Shown: positions 35,920 through 44,579 of the stretch, piece by piece | Numbering within the stretch: position 1 is the stretch's first letter | How the letters are laid out: every line of letters starts with the position of its first letter | From: Oleiagrimonas sp. C23AA | GTDB taxonomy: Bacteria > Pseudomonadota > Gammaproteobacteria > Xanthomonadales > Rhodanobacteraceae | DNA length: 64,000 nt | Direction: 5' to 3' | Assembly (NCBI RefSeq): GCF_011759385.1 | Contig: NZ_JAARLY010000002.1 | Span: 434,001-498,000, forward strand | Notes under the pieces: model-generated | Databases searched by the model: none | The model's input: only the letters and a program-made list of their open reading frames with translations | Told to the model about the DNA's origin: nothing | Made by a program: the position numbers and the translations under genes

Positions 35920-35969
35920 TGCACGGCTGTGGTGCAATTTTGATTGCTGCGTTGCACCAGGCTGGAAGG
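35920..35969. promoter_or_regulatory. Two NtrC-like enhancer sites upstream of glnK
   Basis: Site 1, TGCACGGCTGTGGTGCA (35920-35936), matches TGCACC-N5-GGTGCA with one mismatch. Site 2, from TGCACC at 35953 to 35969, keeps the first half and only GG of the second. Their centres are 33 bp apart (three helical turns) and lie about 108 and 141 bp upstream of the predicted start, the layout known from E. coli glnA. Confidence 0.65.
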
Positions 35970-35987
35970 TGGGTCTGTGGTGAAGAA

Positions 35988-36025
35988 TTGACCGCGGCCA
36001 AGCTAATCCGTACCATTTTGGTACG
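35988..36025 (+). promoter_or_regulatory. Promoter and overlapping palindromic operator of the suf regulator
   Basis: TTGACC (35988-35993), 17-bp spacer, TACCAT (36011-36016) form a sigma70-like promoter. The palindrome CGTACC-ATTTT-GGTACG (36009-36025) covers the -10 box, a position fit for repression by the Rrf2 protein encoded 23 nt downstream. Confidence 0.6.
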
Positions 36026-36047
36026 TTTTAGAACGGCTCTTCGTCCC

Positions 36048-36500
36048 ATGCTTCGCGTCAGCCGCTTGACCGACTACGCCACGGTGGTGATGACCTGTCT
36101 CGCCGCCCGACCTGACGACGTGCTCAGCACGGCGCAGATCGCCGAGGACGCCCGTCTGGAATGGCCCACCGTCAGCAAATTGCTGAAGTCGCTGGCGCAT
36201 GCCGGCCTGGTGGAGTCGTTCCGCGGCGTCAATGGCGGCTATCGGCTCGCGCGCGCGGCCGAATCGATCAATCTGGCGCAGATTGTCGAGGCGATGGAAG
36301 GGCCGATCGGGATGACCGAGTGCAGTGTCAGCGCCGGCCAGTGCGAGCGCGAGTCGCATTGTTCGGTGCGTGGCAGCTGGCAGCACGTCAGCTCGGCTCT
36401 GGATGGTGCCCTGCGTGGCGTCACCCTGGACCAGTTGTCGCCGCCGGCCCAGCGCACCGGGTCATCCAACCTTGGAACTTTGACGGAATCCACGCCATGA
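36048..36500 (+). CDS. Rrf2-family SUF regulator
   Basis: 150 residues. Rrf2 winged helix-turn-helix (residues 1-70: [19 protein letters not shown] ... [12 protein letters not shown]) and three Fe-S-ligand cysteines Cys92, Cys99 and Cys105, an IscR-like arrangement. Regulators of this form head the suf operons of Xanthomonadales and sense Fe-S cluster status (family knowledge). The stop overlaps the sufB start (ATGA), so regulator and operon are translationally coupled. The operator-like palindrome over its own -10 box suggests autorepression in the cluster-loaded state. Confidence 0.9.
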   Translation: MLRVSRLTDYATVVMTCLAARPDDVLSTAQIAEDARLEWPTVSKLLKSLAHAGLVESFRGVNGGYRLARAAESINLAQIVEAMEGPIGMTECSVSAGQCERESHCSVRGSWQHVSSALDGALRGVTLDQLSPPAQRTGSSNLGTLTESTP

Positions 36501-37966
36501 GCAGCGAACGCAGCGACATCTCAGCCACGCTTCGCGACAACGCCGAGGTTGCCGAGGCGCTGTCGCGCCGCTACGGCGCCGGCTTCATCACCGATATCGA
36601 GACCGACAGCCTGCCGCCGGGCCTCAACGAGGACATCATCCGCGCGCTGTCGGCGCTCAAGCACGAGCCTGAGTGGATGACCGAGTGGCGCCTGGACGCC
36701 TACCGGCACTGGCTGACCATGCCGATGCCGCACTGGGCCAAGCTGAAGATTGCGCCGATCGACTTCCAGGCCATCAGCTACTACGCGGCGCCGAAGAACC
36801 GGCCCAAGTCGCTGGACGAGGTCGACCCCAAGCTGCTGGAAACCTACGACAAGCTGGGCGTGCCGCTGCACGAGCGCGCCAAGCTGGCCGGCGTGGCAGT
36901 GGACGCGGTGTTCGATTCGGTCTCGGTGGGCACCACCTTCCGCAAGGAACTGGCCGAGGCCGGGGTGATCTTCTGCTCGATGAGCGAAGCCATCGCCGAG
37001 CATCCGGAACTGGTGCGCCAGTACCTGGGTTCGGTGGTGCCGACCGGCGACAACTACTTCGCCGCGCTCAATTCGGCAGTGTTCTCCGATGGCTCGTTCG
37101 TGTTCATTCCCAAGGGTGTGCGTTGCCCGATGGAGCTGTCCACGTATTTCCGCATCAACGCCGGTCATACCGGCCAGTTCGAGCGCACGCTGATCATTGC
37201 TGAGGACGAGGCCTACGTCTCGTACCTGGAAGGCTGTACCGCGCCGATGCGTGATGAAAACCAGCTGCATGCGGCGGTGGTCGAGCTGGTCGCGCTGGAA
37301 AAAGCGCAGATCAAATACTCCACCGTGCAGAACTGGTATCCGGGCGACGAGCAGGGCCGCGGCGGTATCTACAACTTCGTGACCAAGCGTGGCGACTGCC
37401 GTGGTGACGACTCGAAGATCTCCTGGACCCAGGTCGAGACCGGTTCGGCGGTAACCTGGAAGTACCCCAGCTGCGTGCTGCGCGGCGAGCGCTCGGTGGG
37501 CGAGTTCTACTCGGTGGCGCTGACCAACAACATGCAGCAGGCCGATACCGGCACCAAGATGATCCACCTCGGCAAGCACACCAAGTCGAAGATCATCTCC
37601 AAGGGCATTTCGGCCGGCCGCAGCTCCAACGCCTATCGCGGCCTGGTGAAGGTGGAGAAGGGTGCCGAGAACGCGCGCAACTACACCCAGTGCGACAGCC
37701 TGCTAATTGGCAAGCGCTGCGGCGCGCACACCTATCCGTACATGGAAGTGAAGAACCCCAGCGCGCAGGTCGAGCATGAGGCCACCACCTCGAAGATTTC
37801 CGATGAGCAGATGTTCTATTGCCGTTCGCGCGGCATCGGCGAGGAAGATGCGGTGTCGATGATCGTCGACGGCTTCTGCAAGCAGGTGTTCAAGGAGCTG
37901 CCGATGGAGTTTGCGGTCGAGGCCAAGAAGCTGCTTGAGGTATCACTGGAAGGCGCGGTGGGTTAA
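36497..37966 (+). CDS. sufB: SufB, Fe-S cluster scaffold subunit
   Basis: 489 residues, full-length SufB. Conserved stretches include [58 protein letters not shown], and [40 protein letters not shown]. It forms the SufBC2D complex that assembles Fe-S clusters under iron or oxidative stress. ATG 36497 overlaps the regulator's stop codon. Followed after 4 nt by a DUF3147-like gene rather than directly by sufC. Confidence 0.96.
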   Translation: MSSERSDISATLRDNAEVAEALSRRYGAGFITDIETDSLPPGLNEDIIRALSALKHEPEWMTEWRLDAYRHWLTMPMPHWAKLKIAPIDFQAISYYAAPKNRPKSLDEVDPKLLETYDKLGVPLHERAKLAGVAVDAVFDSVSVGTTFRKELAEAGVIFCSMSEAIAEHPELVRQYLGSVVPTGDNYFAALNSAVFSDGSFVFIPKGVRCPMELSTYFRINAGHTGQFERTLIIAEDEAYVSYLEGCTAPMRDENQLHAAVVELVALEKAQIKYSTVQNWYPGDEQGRGGIYNFVTKRGDCRGDDSKISWTQVETGSAVTWKYPSCVLRGERSVGEFYSVALTNNMQQADTGTKMIHLGKHTKSKIISKGISAGRSSNAYRGLVKVEKGAENARNYTQCDSLLIGKRCGAHTYPYMEVKNPSAQVEHEATTSKISDEQMFYCRSRGIGEEDAVSMIVDGFCKQVFKELPMEFAVEAKKLLEVSLEGAVG

Positions 37967-37970
37967 GCCG

Positions 37971-38321
37971 ATGCTCTACCTGGCCACCAAGTACGCCATC
38001 ACCGCAGCTGTAGTGGTCGCCGTTTCCGAGATCGCCAAGCGCAGCGGGCGGCTGGGGGCGCTGATAGGCGCCCTGCCGCTGGTGGCGGTGCTGGCGCTGC
38101 TCTGGATGCGCGTCGAGCGTGAGGATGCCGCCAAGATCGGCAGCTACGCCTGGTACACGTTTTGGTATGTGATCCCGACGCTGCCGATGTTCCTGGTGTT
38201 TCCGTCGCTGTTGCAGCGTTTCGGCTTCACCGTGGCGATGCTGGCCTTTTGTGTTGGCACCGTGCTGATTTTCCTGGCTTTTGCCCTGGTGCTCCGCCGT
38301 TTCGGCATCCAGTTGCTGTGA
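37971..38321 (+). CDS. DUF3147-like small membrane protein inside the suf operon
   Basis: 116 residues with four hydrophobic helices. The motif SGRLGALIGALPLVAVLALLW and the hairpin following EDAAKIGSYAWYTFWYVIPTLPMFLVFP are typical of the DUF3147 family. Located 4 nt after sufB and 35 nt before sufC, so it is in the operon. A role in metal or cluster homeostasis is only suggested by position. Confidence 0.7.
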   Translation: MLYLATKYAITAAVVVAVSEIAKRSGRLGALIGALPLVAVLALLWMRVEREDAAKIGSYAWYTFWYVIPTLPMFLVFPSLLQRFGFTVAMLAFCVGTVLIFLAFALVLRRFGIQLL

Positions 38322-38356
38322 AGGGCGCCGCCAGTTTTTTTGAATCCCCATTTCCC

Positions 38357-39142
38357 ATGCCAGATATGACCATGCTGACCATCGAAAACCTCCATGCCCG
38401 CGTCGAGGGCAAGGACATTCTCAAGGGCCTTTCGCTGACCATCGGTCCGGGCGAAGTGCACGCCATCATGGGGCCCAACGGTGCCGGCAAGTCCACGCTG
38501 GGCAATGTGCTGTGCGGCCGTGACGGCTACGAGGTCACCGAAGGCTCGGTGCTGTTCGAAGGCAAGAACCTGCTCGAGCTGGAGCCGGAAGAGCGCGCCG
38601 CTGCCGGCGTGTTCCTGGCCTTCCAGTATCCGGTGGAAATTCCCGGCGTGAACAACACCTACTTCCTGCGTGCCGCGCTCAATGCCCAGCGCAAGGCGCG
38701 TGGCGAGGCCGAGCTGGATTCGATGCAGTTCCTGAAGATGGTGCGCGAAAAGCTCAAGGTGATGCAGATCTCCGATGATTTGCTGCATCGTGCCGTCAAC
38801 GAAGGTTTTTCCGGCGGCGAGAAAAAGCGCAATGAGATTTTCCAGATGGCGCTGCTGGAGCCGAAGCTGGCGATACTGGACGAGACCGACTCGGGCCTGG
38901 ATATCGATGCGCTCAAGCAGGTGGCGCAGGGCGTCAACTCGCAGCGCGACCCGGCGCGTTCGTTCCTGGTGATCACCCATTACCAGCGTCTGCTCGACTA
39001 CATCGAGCCGGATTTCGTGCACGTGCTGGCCGATGGGCGCATCGTCGAAAGCGGCGACAAGACGCTGGCGCACAAGTTGGAAGCACAAGGCTACGCCTGG
39101 CTTGCCGAGCACGGCGAGCCGGCCGGCGCAGGAGCGGCATGA
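38357..39142 (+). CDS. sufC: SufC, Fe-S assembly ATPase
   Basis: 261 residues, ABC-type ATPase without membrane domain. Walker A GPNGAGKST, the Q-loop region FQYPVEIPGV, the signature FSGGEKKRNEI, Walker B LAILDETDSGLDID and the switch His of VITHYQRLL are all present. It powers the SufBC2D scaffold. Start ATG 38357 gives the usual length; a second ATG six codons in is possible. The stop overlaps the sufD start (ATGATG). Confidence 0.95.
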   Translation: MPDMTMLTIENLHARVEGKDILKGLSLTIGPGEVHAIMGPNGAGKSTLGNVLCGRDGYEVTEGSVLFEGKNLLELEPEERAAAGVFLAFQYPVEIPGVNNTYFLRAALNAQRKARGEAELDSMQFLKMVREKLKVMQISDDLLHRAVNEGFSGGEKKRNEIFQMALLEPKLAILDETDSGLDIDALKQVAQGVNSQRDPARSFLVITHYQRLLDYIEPDFVHVLADGRIVESGDKTLAHKLEAQGYAWLAEHGEPAGAGAA

Positions 39143-40467
39143 TGGCCACGCCGTTCGTCGAGGCCATGGCCGAAGGCGCCGCCCAGGCGCTGCCAAGCCT
39201 GCCCGGTGCCCAACTGACCTGGCTGGATGCGGCGCGGCGCGAGCAACTGCAGGCGTTTCTGTCCGAGGGCCTGCCCGGTCCGCGCAGTGAGGCTTTCAAA
39301 TACACCTCGCTGCGTGCGCTGGAACGCCGCGCGTTCGCGCCGATCGACGCCGATGCCGGCGAGCATGCCGTGGACGCGCAAGCGCTGGCCTTGCCGGGCG
39401 TCGAAGGCCCGCGGCTGGTGTTCGTCAATGGTGCGTTTCGTGCCGATCTTTCGCAGCTTGATGGTCTTCCCGAAGGCGTCACGTTGGAGCCGCTGTCGCA
39501 GGCGCTGGCCGGCGATGCCGAGCCGTTGCGCTTTTTCCTGACCCGCCACTGGCAGGCGCCGGGCGATGCCTTTGCGCGCCTGAACGCGGCGCTGGCCTCC
39601 GATGGCGTGGTGTTGCGCGTGGCCGCCGGCACGCAGGTTGCTGCACCGGTGCACGTGGTGCACATGGGTACCACGGCAGCGAGCGACGTGGCCTGGCATG
39701 GCCGCCACATCATCGAGCTGGGCGAGGGCGCCCGTCTGTCGCTGATCGAGCAGCATGCCGCCGGCGAGGCGCACAGCCATTTCGCCACCCAGGTCACCGA
39801 CGCGGTGTTGCGTGAAGGCGCCCAGCTGGACTGGCTGATGGTGCAGGAAGCGGCCAGCGGCGCGACGCTACTGCGGCGCACCGGCCTGCGTCTGGATGCG
39901 CGTTCGCGCGTCACGCTGCATGCGCTGGAGCTGGGCGGCGGATTGGTGCGCCACGAACTGGGCGCAGACCTGGTCGGTGACGGCGCACAGCTGGAAACGC
40001 GCGGGGTGTTCATACCGCGCGCGCGTCAGCATCAGGAGACGCGCCTGGATATTCGCCATCAGGCAAAAAGCACGGCCAGCGACGCGCTGTGGCGCGGCGT
40101 GGCCGACCAGCGCGGCCGCGGCGTGTTTCATGGCGCCATTACCGTTGATGAAGGCGCCGATGGCACCGATGCCGCGCTCAGCAACAAGAACCTGCTGCTG
40201 TCGCCACATGCGGAAATCGACACCCAGCCGGTGCTGGAAATCTACGCCGACGAGGTCACCGCGGCGCACGGCGCCACGGTTGGCCAGCTCGACGAGCGTT
40301 CGCTGTTCTACCTGCGCTCGCGTGGCATTGGGTACACGCAGGCGCGCTCGCTACTTACGTTGGCGTTCTGCCGCGCCGCGCTCGATAGCGTGGCCAACGA
40401 GGCGCTTCGCGAGCATTTGAATGGCCGTCTGGTGGCGCAGCTGCCGATCGACGCCGACGCCCGCTGA
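39139..40467 (+). CDS. sufD: SufD, Fe-S assembly scaffold subunit
   Basis: 442 residues, full-length SufD paralogue of SufB. Diagnostic sequences: PRSEAFKYTSL near the N-terminus, the beta-helix core HGRHIIELGEGARLSLIEQH, and the C-terminal SPHAEIDTQPVLEIYADEV and RSLFYLRSRGI. It pairs with SufB and SufC. Translationally coupled to sufC by a 4-nt overlap. Confidence 0.95.
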   Translation: MMATPFVEAMAEGAAQALPSLPGAQLTWLDAARREQLQAFLSEGLPGPRSEAFKYTSLRALERRAFAPIDADAGEHAVDAQALALPGVEGPRLVFVNGAFRADLSQLDGLPEGVTLEPLSQALAGDAEPLRFFLTRHWQAPGDAFARLNAALASDGVVLRVAAGTQVAAPVHVVHMGTTAASDVAWHGRHIIELGEGARLSLIEQHAAGEAHSHFATQVTDAVLREGAQLDWLMVQEAASGATLLRRTGLRLDARSRVTLHALELGGGLVRHELGADLVGDGAQLETRGVFIPRARQHQETRLDIRHQAKSTASDALWRGVADQRGRGVFHGAITVDEGADGTDAALSNKNLLLSPHAEIDTQPVLEIYADEVTAAHGATVGQLDERSLFYLRSRGIGYTQARSLLTLAFCRAALDSVANEALREHLNGRLVAQLPIDADAR

Positions 40468-40523
40468 GTTCGCCACTGCCGGCCGCCCGACCACCGTTCG
40501 ATTGACCTTTGCCCGGACCCTTG

Positions 40524-41768
40524 ATGACCGCCCCGACTTCCCGCGTCCAGCCCATTGATCCGGCCACCGTGCGTGGCGATTTTCCGGTGCTTGCCCGCCA
40601 GGTGCACGGCAAACCGCTGACGTATCTGGACAGTGCCAACACCGGGCAGACGCCGAACGCGGTGATCGAGGCGGTGGACAGCTATTACCGCCAGTTCAAC
40701 GCCAACGTGGCGCGTGCGGTGCATCAACTGGGCGACGAGGCCACCACCGCCTACGAAGGCGCGCGCGACAAGCTGGCGGCCTTCATCGGCGCCAATACCC
40801 GCGAGGAGCTGGTGTTCACCTCCGGTACCACGCAGGCAATCAATCTGGTGGCCTACAGCTATGCGCTGCCGCACCTGAAGCCGGGCGATGCGATTCTCGT
40901 CACGCAGATGGAGCATCACGCCAATATCGTGCCGTGGCAGCTGGTCTGCGAGCGCACCGGCGCGACGCTGAAGGTGGCGCCGATCACCGAGTCGGGCGAG
41001 CTGATCGTCGACGAGTTCGTCAAGGCGCTGACGCCCGAGGTGAAACTGGCGGCGTTCACGCATGTGTCCAATGTGCTGGGCACGGTCAACCCGGTGCGCG
41101 AGCTGGCCAAGGCCTGCCGTCAGCGCGGCATCGCCAGTCTGATCGATGGCTCGCAGGCGGCGCCGCATCTGCCGCTGGATGTCAAAGCCATCGGCTGCGA
41201 CTTCTACGCCATCACCGGGCACAAGATGGCCGGGCCGACCGGCACCGGTGTGCTGTGGGCGCGCCGCGAGCATCTGGATGCCATGCCGCCGTTCTTTGGT
41301 GGCGGCGAGATGATCCGCGAAGTCAGCTTCGAAGGCACCACATTTGCCGATCCGCCGCACAAGTTCGAAGCCGGCACGCCGAATATTTCCGGCTTTGTGG
41401 GCTTGGGCGCGGCGGTCGATTACCTGACCGGCCTTGGCATGGAGCGCATCGCGGCGACCGAGCAGGAGCTGCTGGCCTATGCCACGGAAAAGCTTTCGGC
41501 GGTGCCGGGCCTGCGTATCTTCGGCACCGCACCGCACAAGGCGGCGGTGATCTCGTTCCTGATCGAGGGCGCGCATGCGCACGATCTGGCGACCATGCTC
41601 GATTTGCAGGGTGTGGCGGTGCGCTCGGGCCATCACTGCGCGCATCCGCTGATGCAGTTCTATGGCGTGCCGGCCACGGTGCGTGCCTCGCTGGCGTTCT
41701 ACAACACGCCTGAGGAAGTGGACCGCTTCATCGAGGCGCTGGCCACGGTGCGCAAGCTGCTGATGTAA
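40524..41768 (+). CDS. sufS: SufS, cysteine desulfurase
   Basis: 414 residues, group II PLP-dependent cysteine desulfurase. The PLP lysine is Lys234 in ITGHKMAGPTG; the persulfide cysteine is Cys372 in RSGHHCAHPLMQ. EHHANIVPWQ (PLP-stacking His) and IDGSQAAPHLPLD are intact. It supplies sulfur to SufBC2D, in E. coli through SufE. No sufE, sufU or sufA lies nearby in this window. A GC hairpin without T-run (41771-41788) follows the stop. Confidence 0.95.
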   Translation: MTAPTSRVQPIDPATVRGDFPVLARQVHGKPLTYLDSANTGQTPNAVIEAVDSYYRQFNANVARAVHQLGDEATTAYEGARDKLAAFIGANTREELVFTSGTTQAINLVAYSYALPHLKPGDAILVTQMEHHANIVPWQLVCERTGATLKVAPITESGELIVDEFVKALTPEVKLAAFTHVSNVLGTVNPVRELAKACRQRGIASLIDGSQAAPHLPLDVKAIGCDFYAITGHKMAGPTGTGVLWARREHLDAMPPFFGGGEMIREVSFEGTTFADPPHKFEAGTPNISGFVGLGAAVDYLTGLGMERIAATEQELLAYATEKLSAVPGLRIFGTAPHKAAVISFLIEGAHAHDLATMLDLQGVAVRSGHHCAHPLMQFYGVPATVRASLAFYNTPEEVDRFIEALATVRKLLM

Positions 41769-41839
41769 GCGCCGCCTCAGCCTGCGGCGGCAGCATGGGC
41801 ATGCAGTATGCTCAGGTCACCGTTCGCAGGGGGAAAGGC

Positions 41840-43627
41840 ATGAAGACACGTCGCCAGTTTCTGGCCCAGGTGCCATTGGGGTTGCTGGGTGCGGCCGCCG
41901 CTACGCGATTGCAGGCGCAGGATACGTCCGTGCCCGGCGCCGCGCCGGCCTTCAATACGTCCAAAGGTGCTGGCCCCAACGTCACCGCCGACACCTTCGC
42001 GCAGGCCGAAAAGCTGGTTCGGGCGCCGATGTCGGCCGTGCAGCGCGAGATGGCCGCATCCAACTGGGGCACCTCGATGGCCGGTCTGATGGAGCGGCGC
42101 ACCGGACCGAACCGTGTCGCGCTGGAAGCTGATCTTGCCCCGGCGTGCGTATGGGACCCTCGACTGCCAGGGCATCGGGTGGGGCCGGCGCACGATCATT
42201 TCGCGCCGGCCAAGCCGGCGCCAGTGCCGCTGCCCGCCAACGATGCCGATATCGCCTACGCCAGCGTGGCGCAGCAGGGGCAGTGGATTGCCCGGCGCCA
42301 GCTCACCTCCGAGCGCCTGACGCGCATCTACATCGCTCGCATCAAGCACTTCGACCCCAAGCTACGCTGCGTGATCACGCTGCTGGAAGGTCACGCCCTG
42401 GCGCAGGCCAAACAGGCTGATCGCGAGATCGCCGCCGGGCATTATCGTGGCCCGCTGCATGGCATTCCGTGGGGTGCCAAGGATCTGCTCGACACCGCAG
42501 GCATTCGCACCACCTATGGCGCCGAGCCGTTCCGCGATCGCGTACCGGACGCCGATGCGGCCGTGGTCAAGCGCCTCAACGAGGCCGGTGCGGTGCTGCT
42601 GGCCAAACTCAGCATGGGCGCGCTGGCGCTCAACGACATCTGGTTTGGCGGCCAGACCATGAATCCCTGGCTGCCGCAGGAGGGCTCCGGCGGCTCCAGC
42701 GCGGGGCCTGCCTCGGCCACGGCGGCAGGGCTGGTGGCGTTTGCCATCGGCAGCGAGACCCAGGGCAGCATCATCGACCCGGCGATGCGCTGTGGCGTGA
42801 CTGGCTTGCGCCCCAGTTTCGGGCGCGTGCCGCGCACCGGCGCCATGACGCTGTGCTGGACCATGGACAAGCTCGGTCCGCTGACGCGCTCAGTGGAAGA
42901 CACCATGCTGGTGCTGCATGCGATCACCGGCCCGGATGCCGGCGATGTCTACAGCGTACCCAGTCATCTGGACTATGACGCCGCCGCCAGCGTCGAGGGG
43001 CTCACCGTCGGTTACTTCCCGGACTGGATGCACGAGGCCCCGGCCACCGACGTCGATCGCGCCGCGCTCGATCAGCTCAAAGCGCTGGGGCTGCGAGCGC
43101 AGAAGGTGTCCTTGCCGGACTGGCCCTACGATTCGCTCAACCTGCTGCTGTTCGCCGAGGCGGCCGCTGCTTTCGAGGAGTTGACCTTGAGCGGCAAGGT
43201 GGACCAGTTGAGTGTGCAGACGCCCGACGCGTGGCCCAACCTGTTTCGTGAATCGCGCTTCCTGTCGGCGGTCGATTACGTGCAGGCCGACCGGCTGCGG
43301 CGCAAGGTGGCCCAGGCCATGGCCGCGCTGATGGGGAAAGTGGATCTTTTGCTGGTGCCATCCTTGCGCGACGAGATGCTGGTGATCGGCAACATGACCG
43401 GCCAGCCCTCACTGACCCTGCGCACCGGTTTCGTCGAAGTCTCGCAGGCGCGCAGCGACTGGGCGCCCGATTTGGCCCATCCCTTGCCGCGTTTTTCGCC
43501 GCCGCGGCGGGTGCCTTACGGCGTCACGCTGATCGGTCGCCAGTTCGAGGAAGGCACGCTGGCGCAGGTGGGGCGCGCGTTGGAGCTCAAGCTGGATGTG
43601 GCCAAGGCGCGCCCACCCGGTTTCTAG
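41840..43627 (+). CDS. Tat-exported amidase-signature enzyme
   Basis: 595 residues from ATG 41840, preceded by GGGGGAAAGG. Tat signal peptide (KTRRQFLAQVPLGLLGAAAA). The amidase-signature domain follows: Lys214 in PWGAKDLLDTAG, the Gly/Ser loop GSGGSSAG (Ser286/287) and the nucleophile Ser310 in GSETQGSIIDPA, a complete Ser-cisSer-Lys triad. The family hydrolyses amides; GatA is a relative, but this protein is periplasmic by signal. It lies 71 nt after sufS on the same strand and may be read through from suf. Substrate unknown. Confidence 0.85.
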   Translation: MKTRRQFLAQVPLGLLGAAAATRLQAQDTSVPGAAPAFNTSKGAGPNVTADTFAQAEKLVRAPMSAVQREMAASNWGTSMAGLMERRTGPNRVALEADLAPACVWDPRLPGHRVGPAHDHFAPAKPAPVPLPANDADIAYASVAQQGQWIARRQLTSERLTRIYIARIKHFDPKLRCVITLLEGHALAQAKQADREIAAGHYRGPLHGIPWGAKDLLDTAGIRTTYGAEPFRDRVPDADAAVVKRLNEAGAVLLAKLSMGALALNDIWFGGQTMNPWLPQEGSGGSSAGPASATAAGLVAFAIGSETQGSIIDPAMRCGVTGLRPSFGRVPRTGAMTLCWTMDKLGPLTRSVEDTMLVLHAITGPDAGDVYSVPSHLDYDAAASVEGLTVGYFPDWMHEAPATDVDRAALDQLKALGLRAQKVSLPDWPYDSLNLLLFAEAAAAFEELTLSGKVDQLSVQTPDAWPNLFRESRFLSAVDYVQADRLRRKVAQAMAALMGKVDLLLVPSLRDEMLVIGNMTGQPSLTLRTGFVEVSQARSDWAPDLAHPLPRFSPPRRVPYGVTLIGRQFEEGTLAQVGRALELKLDVAKARPPGF

Positions 43628-43641
43628 CGCGAAGCGTGGAT

Positions 43642-43670
43642 GGCTGCGTGGCCGGGGCCGCCACGCAGCC
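43642..43670 (+). terminator. Perfect 11-bp GC hairpin between amidase and GNAT genes
   Basis: GGCTGCGTGGC, 7-nt loop, GCCACGCAGCC: flawless 11-bp arms just 6 nt before the first possible GNAT start, with no U-run after it. It may be a rho-independent-like or attenuator structure, or a translation-blocking hairpin. Confidence 0.45.
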
Positions 43671-43685
43671 GTTATCATGGCGGCC

Positions 43686-44246
43686 ATGAATCACGTTTCC
43701 GATCTCACTTTCCGCGCCGCCAACGTTGACGACATCGAGGCGATCGTTGCATTGGTGCAATCGGCCTATCGCGGTGATGTCAGCCGCCAGGGCTGGACCA
43801 CCGAGGCCGACATCCTGGACGGGCAGCGCATCGATCCGGCGCTGCTGCGCAAGGACATCGAACGCGCCGATAGCCGCGTGCTGCTGGCCGAGCGCGATGG
43901 CGAACTGGTCGCCTGCTGTCACGTCGAAAAGCGCCCGGATGCCGGCTACTTCGGCATGTTTGCCGTGCGCCCGGGTCTGCAGGGTTCGGGCCTGGGCCGG
44001 CGTGTGCTGGCCCAGGCCGAGCACGTGCTGGCCGATGAGCTGGGCGTAAGCCAGGTGCGCATGACCGTGATCGATGTGCGCGAGGAGCTGATCGCCTGGT
44101 ACGAGCGCCGCGGTTACGTGCGCACCGGCCAGTTCGCGCCGTTTCCCTACGGCGACGAGCGCTTCGGCATTCCGCGTCGTGATGATCTTCGTTTCACCTG
44201 GCTCAGTAAGTCGCTGGCAGGCACACCTGACGAGGCGGTGGCATGA
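43686..44246 (+). CDS. GNAT-family N-acetyltransferase
   Basis: 186 residues (ATG 43686; ATG 43677 also possible). The GNAT core is visible: RAANVDDIEAIVALVQSAYRG, the acetyl-CoA binding loop VRPGLQGSGLGRRVL (Q-x-x-G-x-G/A) and the C-terminal DVREELIAWYERRGYVRTG. No substrate can be assigned. The stop overlaps the Rieske ferredoxin start (ATGA), so the two are translationally coupled. A strong hairpin directly upstream and no clear Shine-Dalgarno suggest regulated or coupled translation. Confidence 0.85.
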   Translation: MNHVSDLTFRAANVDDIEAIVALVQSAYRGDVSRQGWTTEADILDGQRIDPALLRKDIERADSRVLLAERDGELVACCHVEKRPDAGYFGMFAVRPGLQGSGLGRRVLAQAEHVLADELGVSQVRMTVIDVREELIAWYERRGYVRTGQFAPFPYGDERFGIPRRDDLRFTWLSKSLAGTPDEAVA

Positions 44247-44563
44247 GCGAGTGGATCGAAGTGGGCACGCGCAGCGAGATTCTGCCCGGCGAGTTCAAGA
44301 TCGCCTGGGATGGCGATACACCGATTGCCGTCTACAACATCGACGGCGAGCTCTACGCCATCGAAGACACCTGCACCCACGACGGTGGCGAACTGGCTGG
44401 TGGCGAGGTGCATGGCTTTGAGGTGGAATGCCCGCGTCACGGCGCGCGCTTCGACGTGCGCACCGGCGCGCCGACCTGCGCGCCGGCGTATGAGCCGATT
44501 GCCAAGTTTCCCGTGCGTGAGGAAGGCGGCGTCATCTACACGCGTGACGACCGCTTCGACTAG
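44243..44563 (+). CDS. Rieske [2Fe-2S] ferredoxin, non-heme oxygenase type
   Basis: 106 residues. Rieske ligands Cys44/His46 (DTCTHDGG) and Cys63/His66 (CPRHGARFD); short, soluble and unlike the cytochrome bc1 subunit. Such proteins pass electrons to oxygenases or act in Fe-S/redox balance. Here it is the last gene of the run beginning with the suf operon, coupled to the GNAT gene, with no oxygenase next to it. It converges on the PepSY-flavodoxin gene 16 nt away. Confidence 0.9.
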   Translation: MSEWIEVGTRSEILPGEFKIAWDGDTPIAVYNIDGELYAIEDTCTHDGGELAGGEVHGFEVECPRHGARFDVRTGAPTCAPAYEPIAKFPVREEGGVIYTRDDRFD

Positions 44564-44579
44564 GCCGCGCCCGCCGCGC

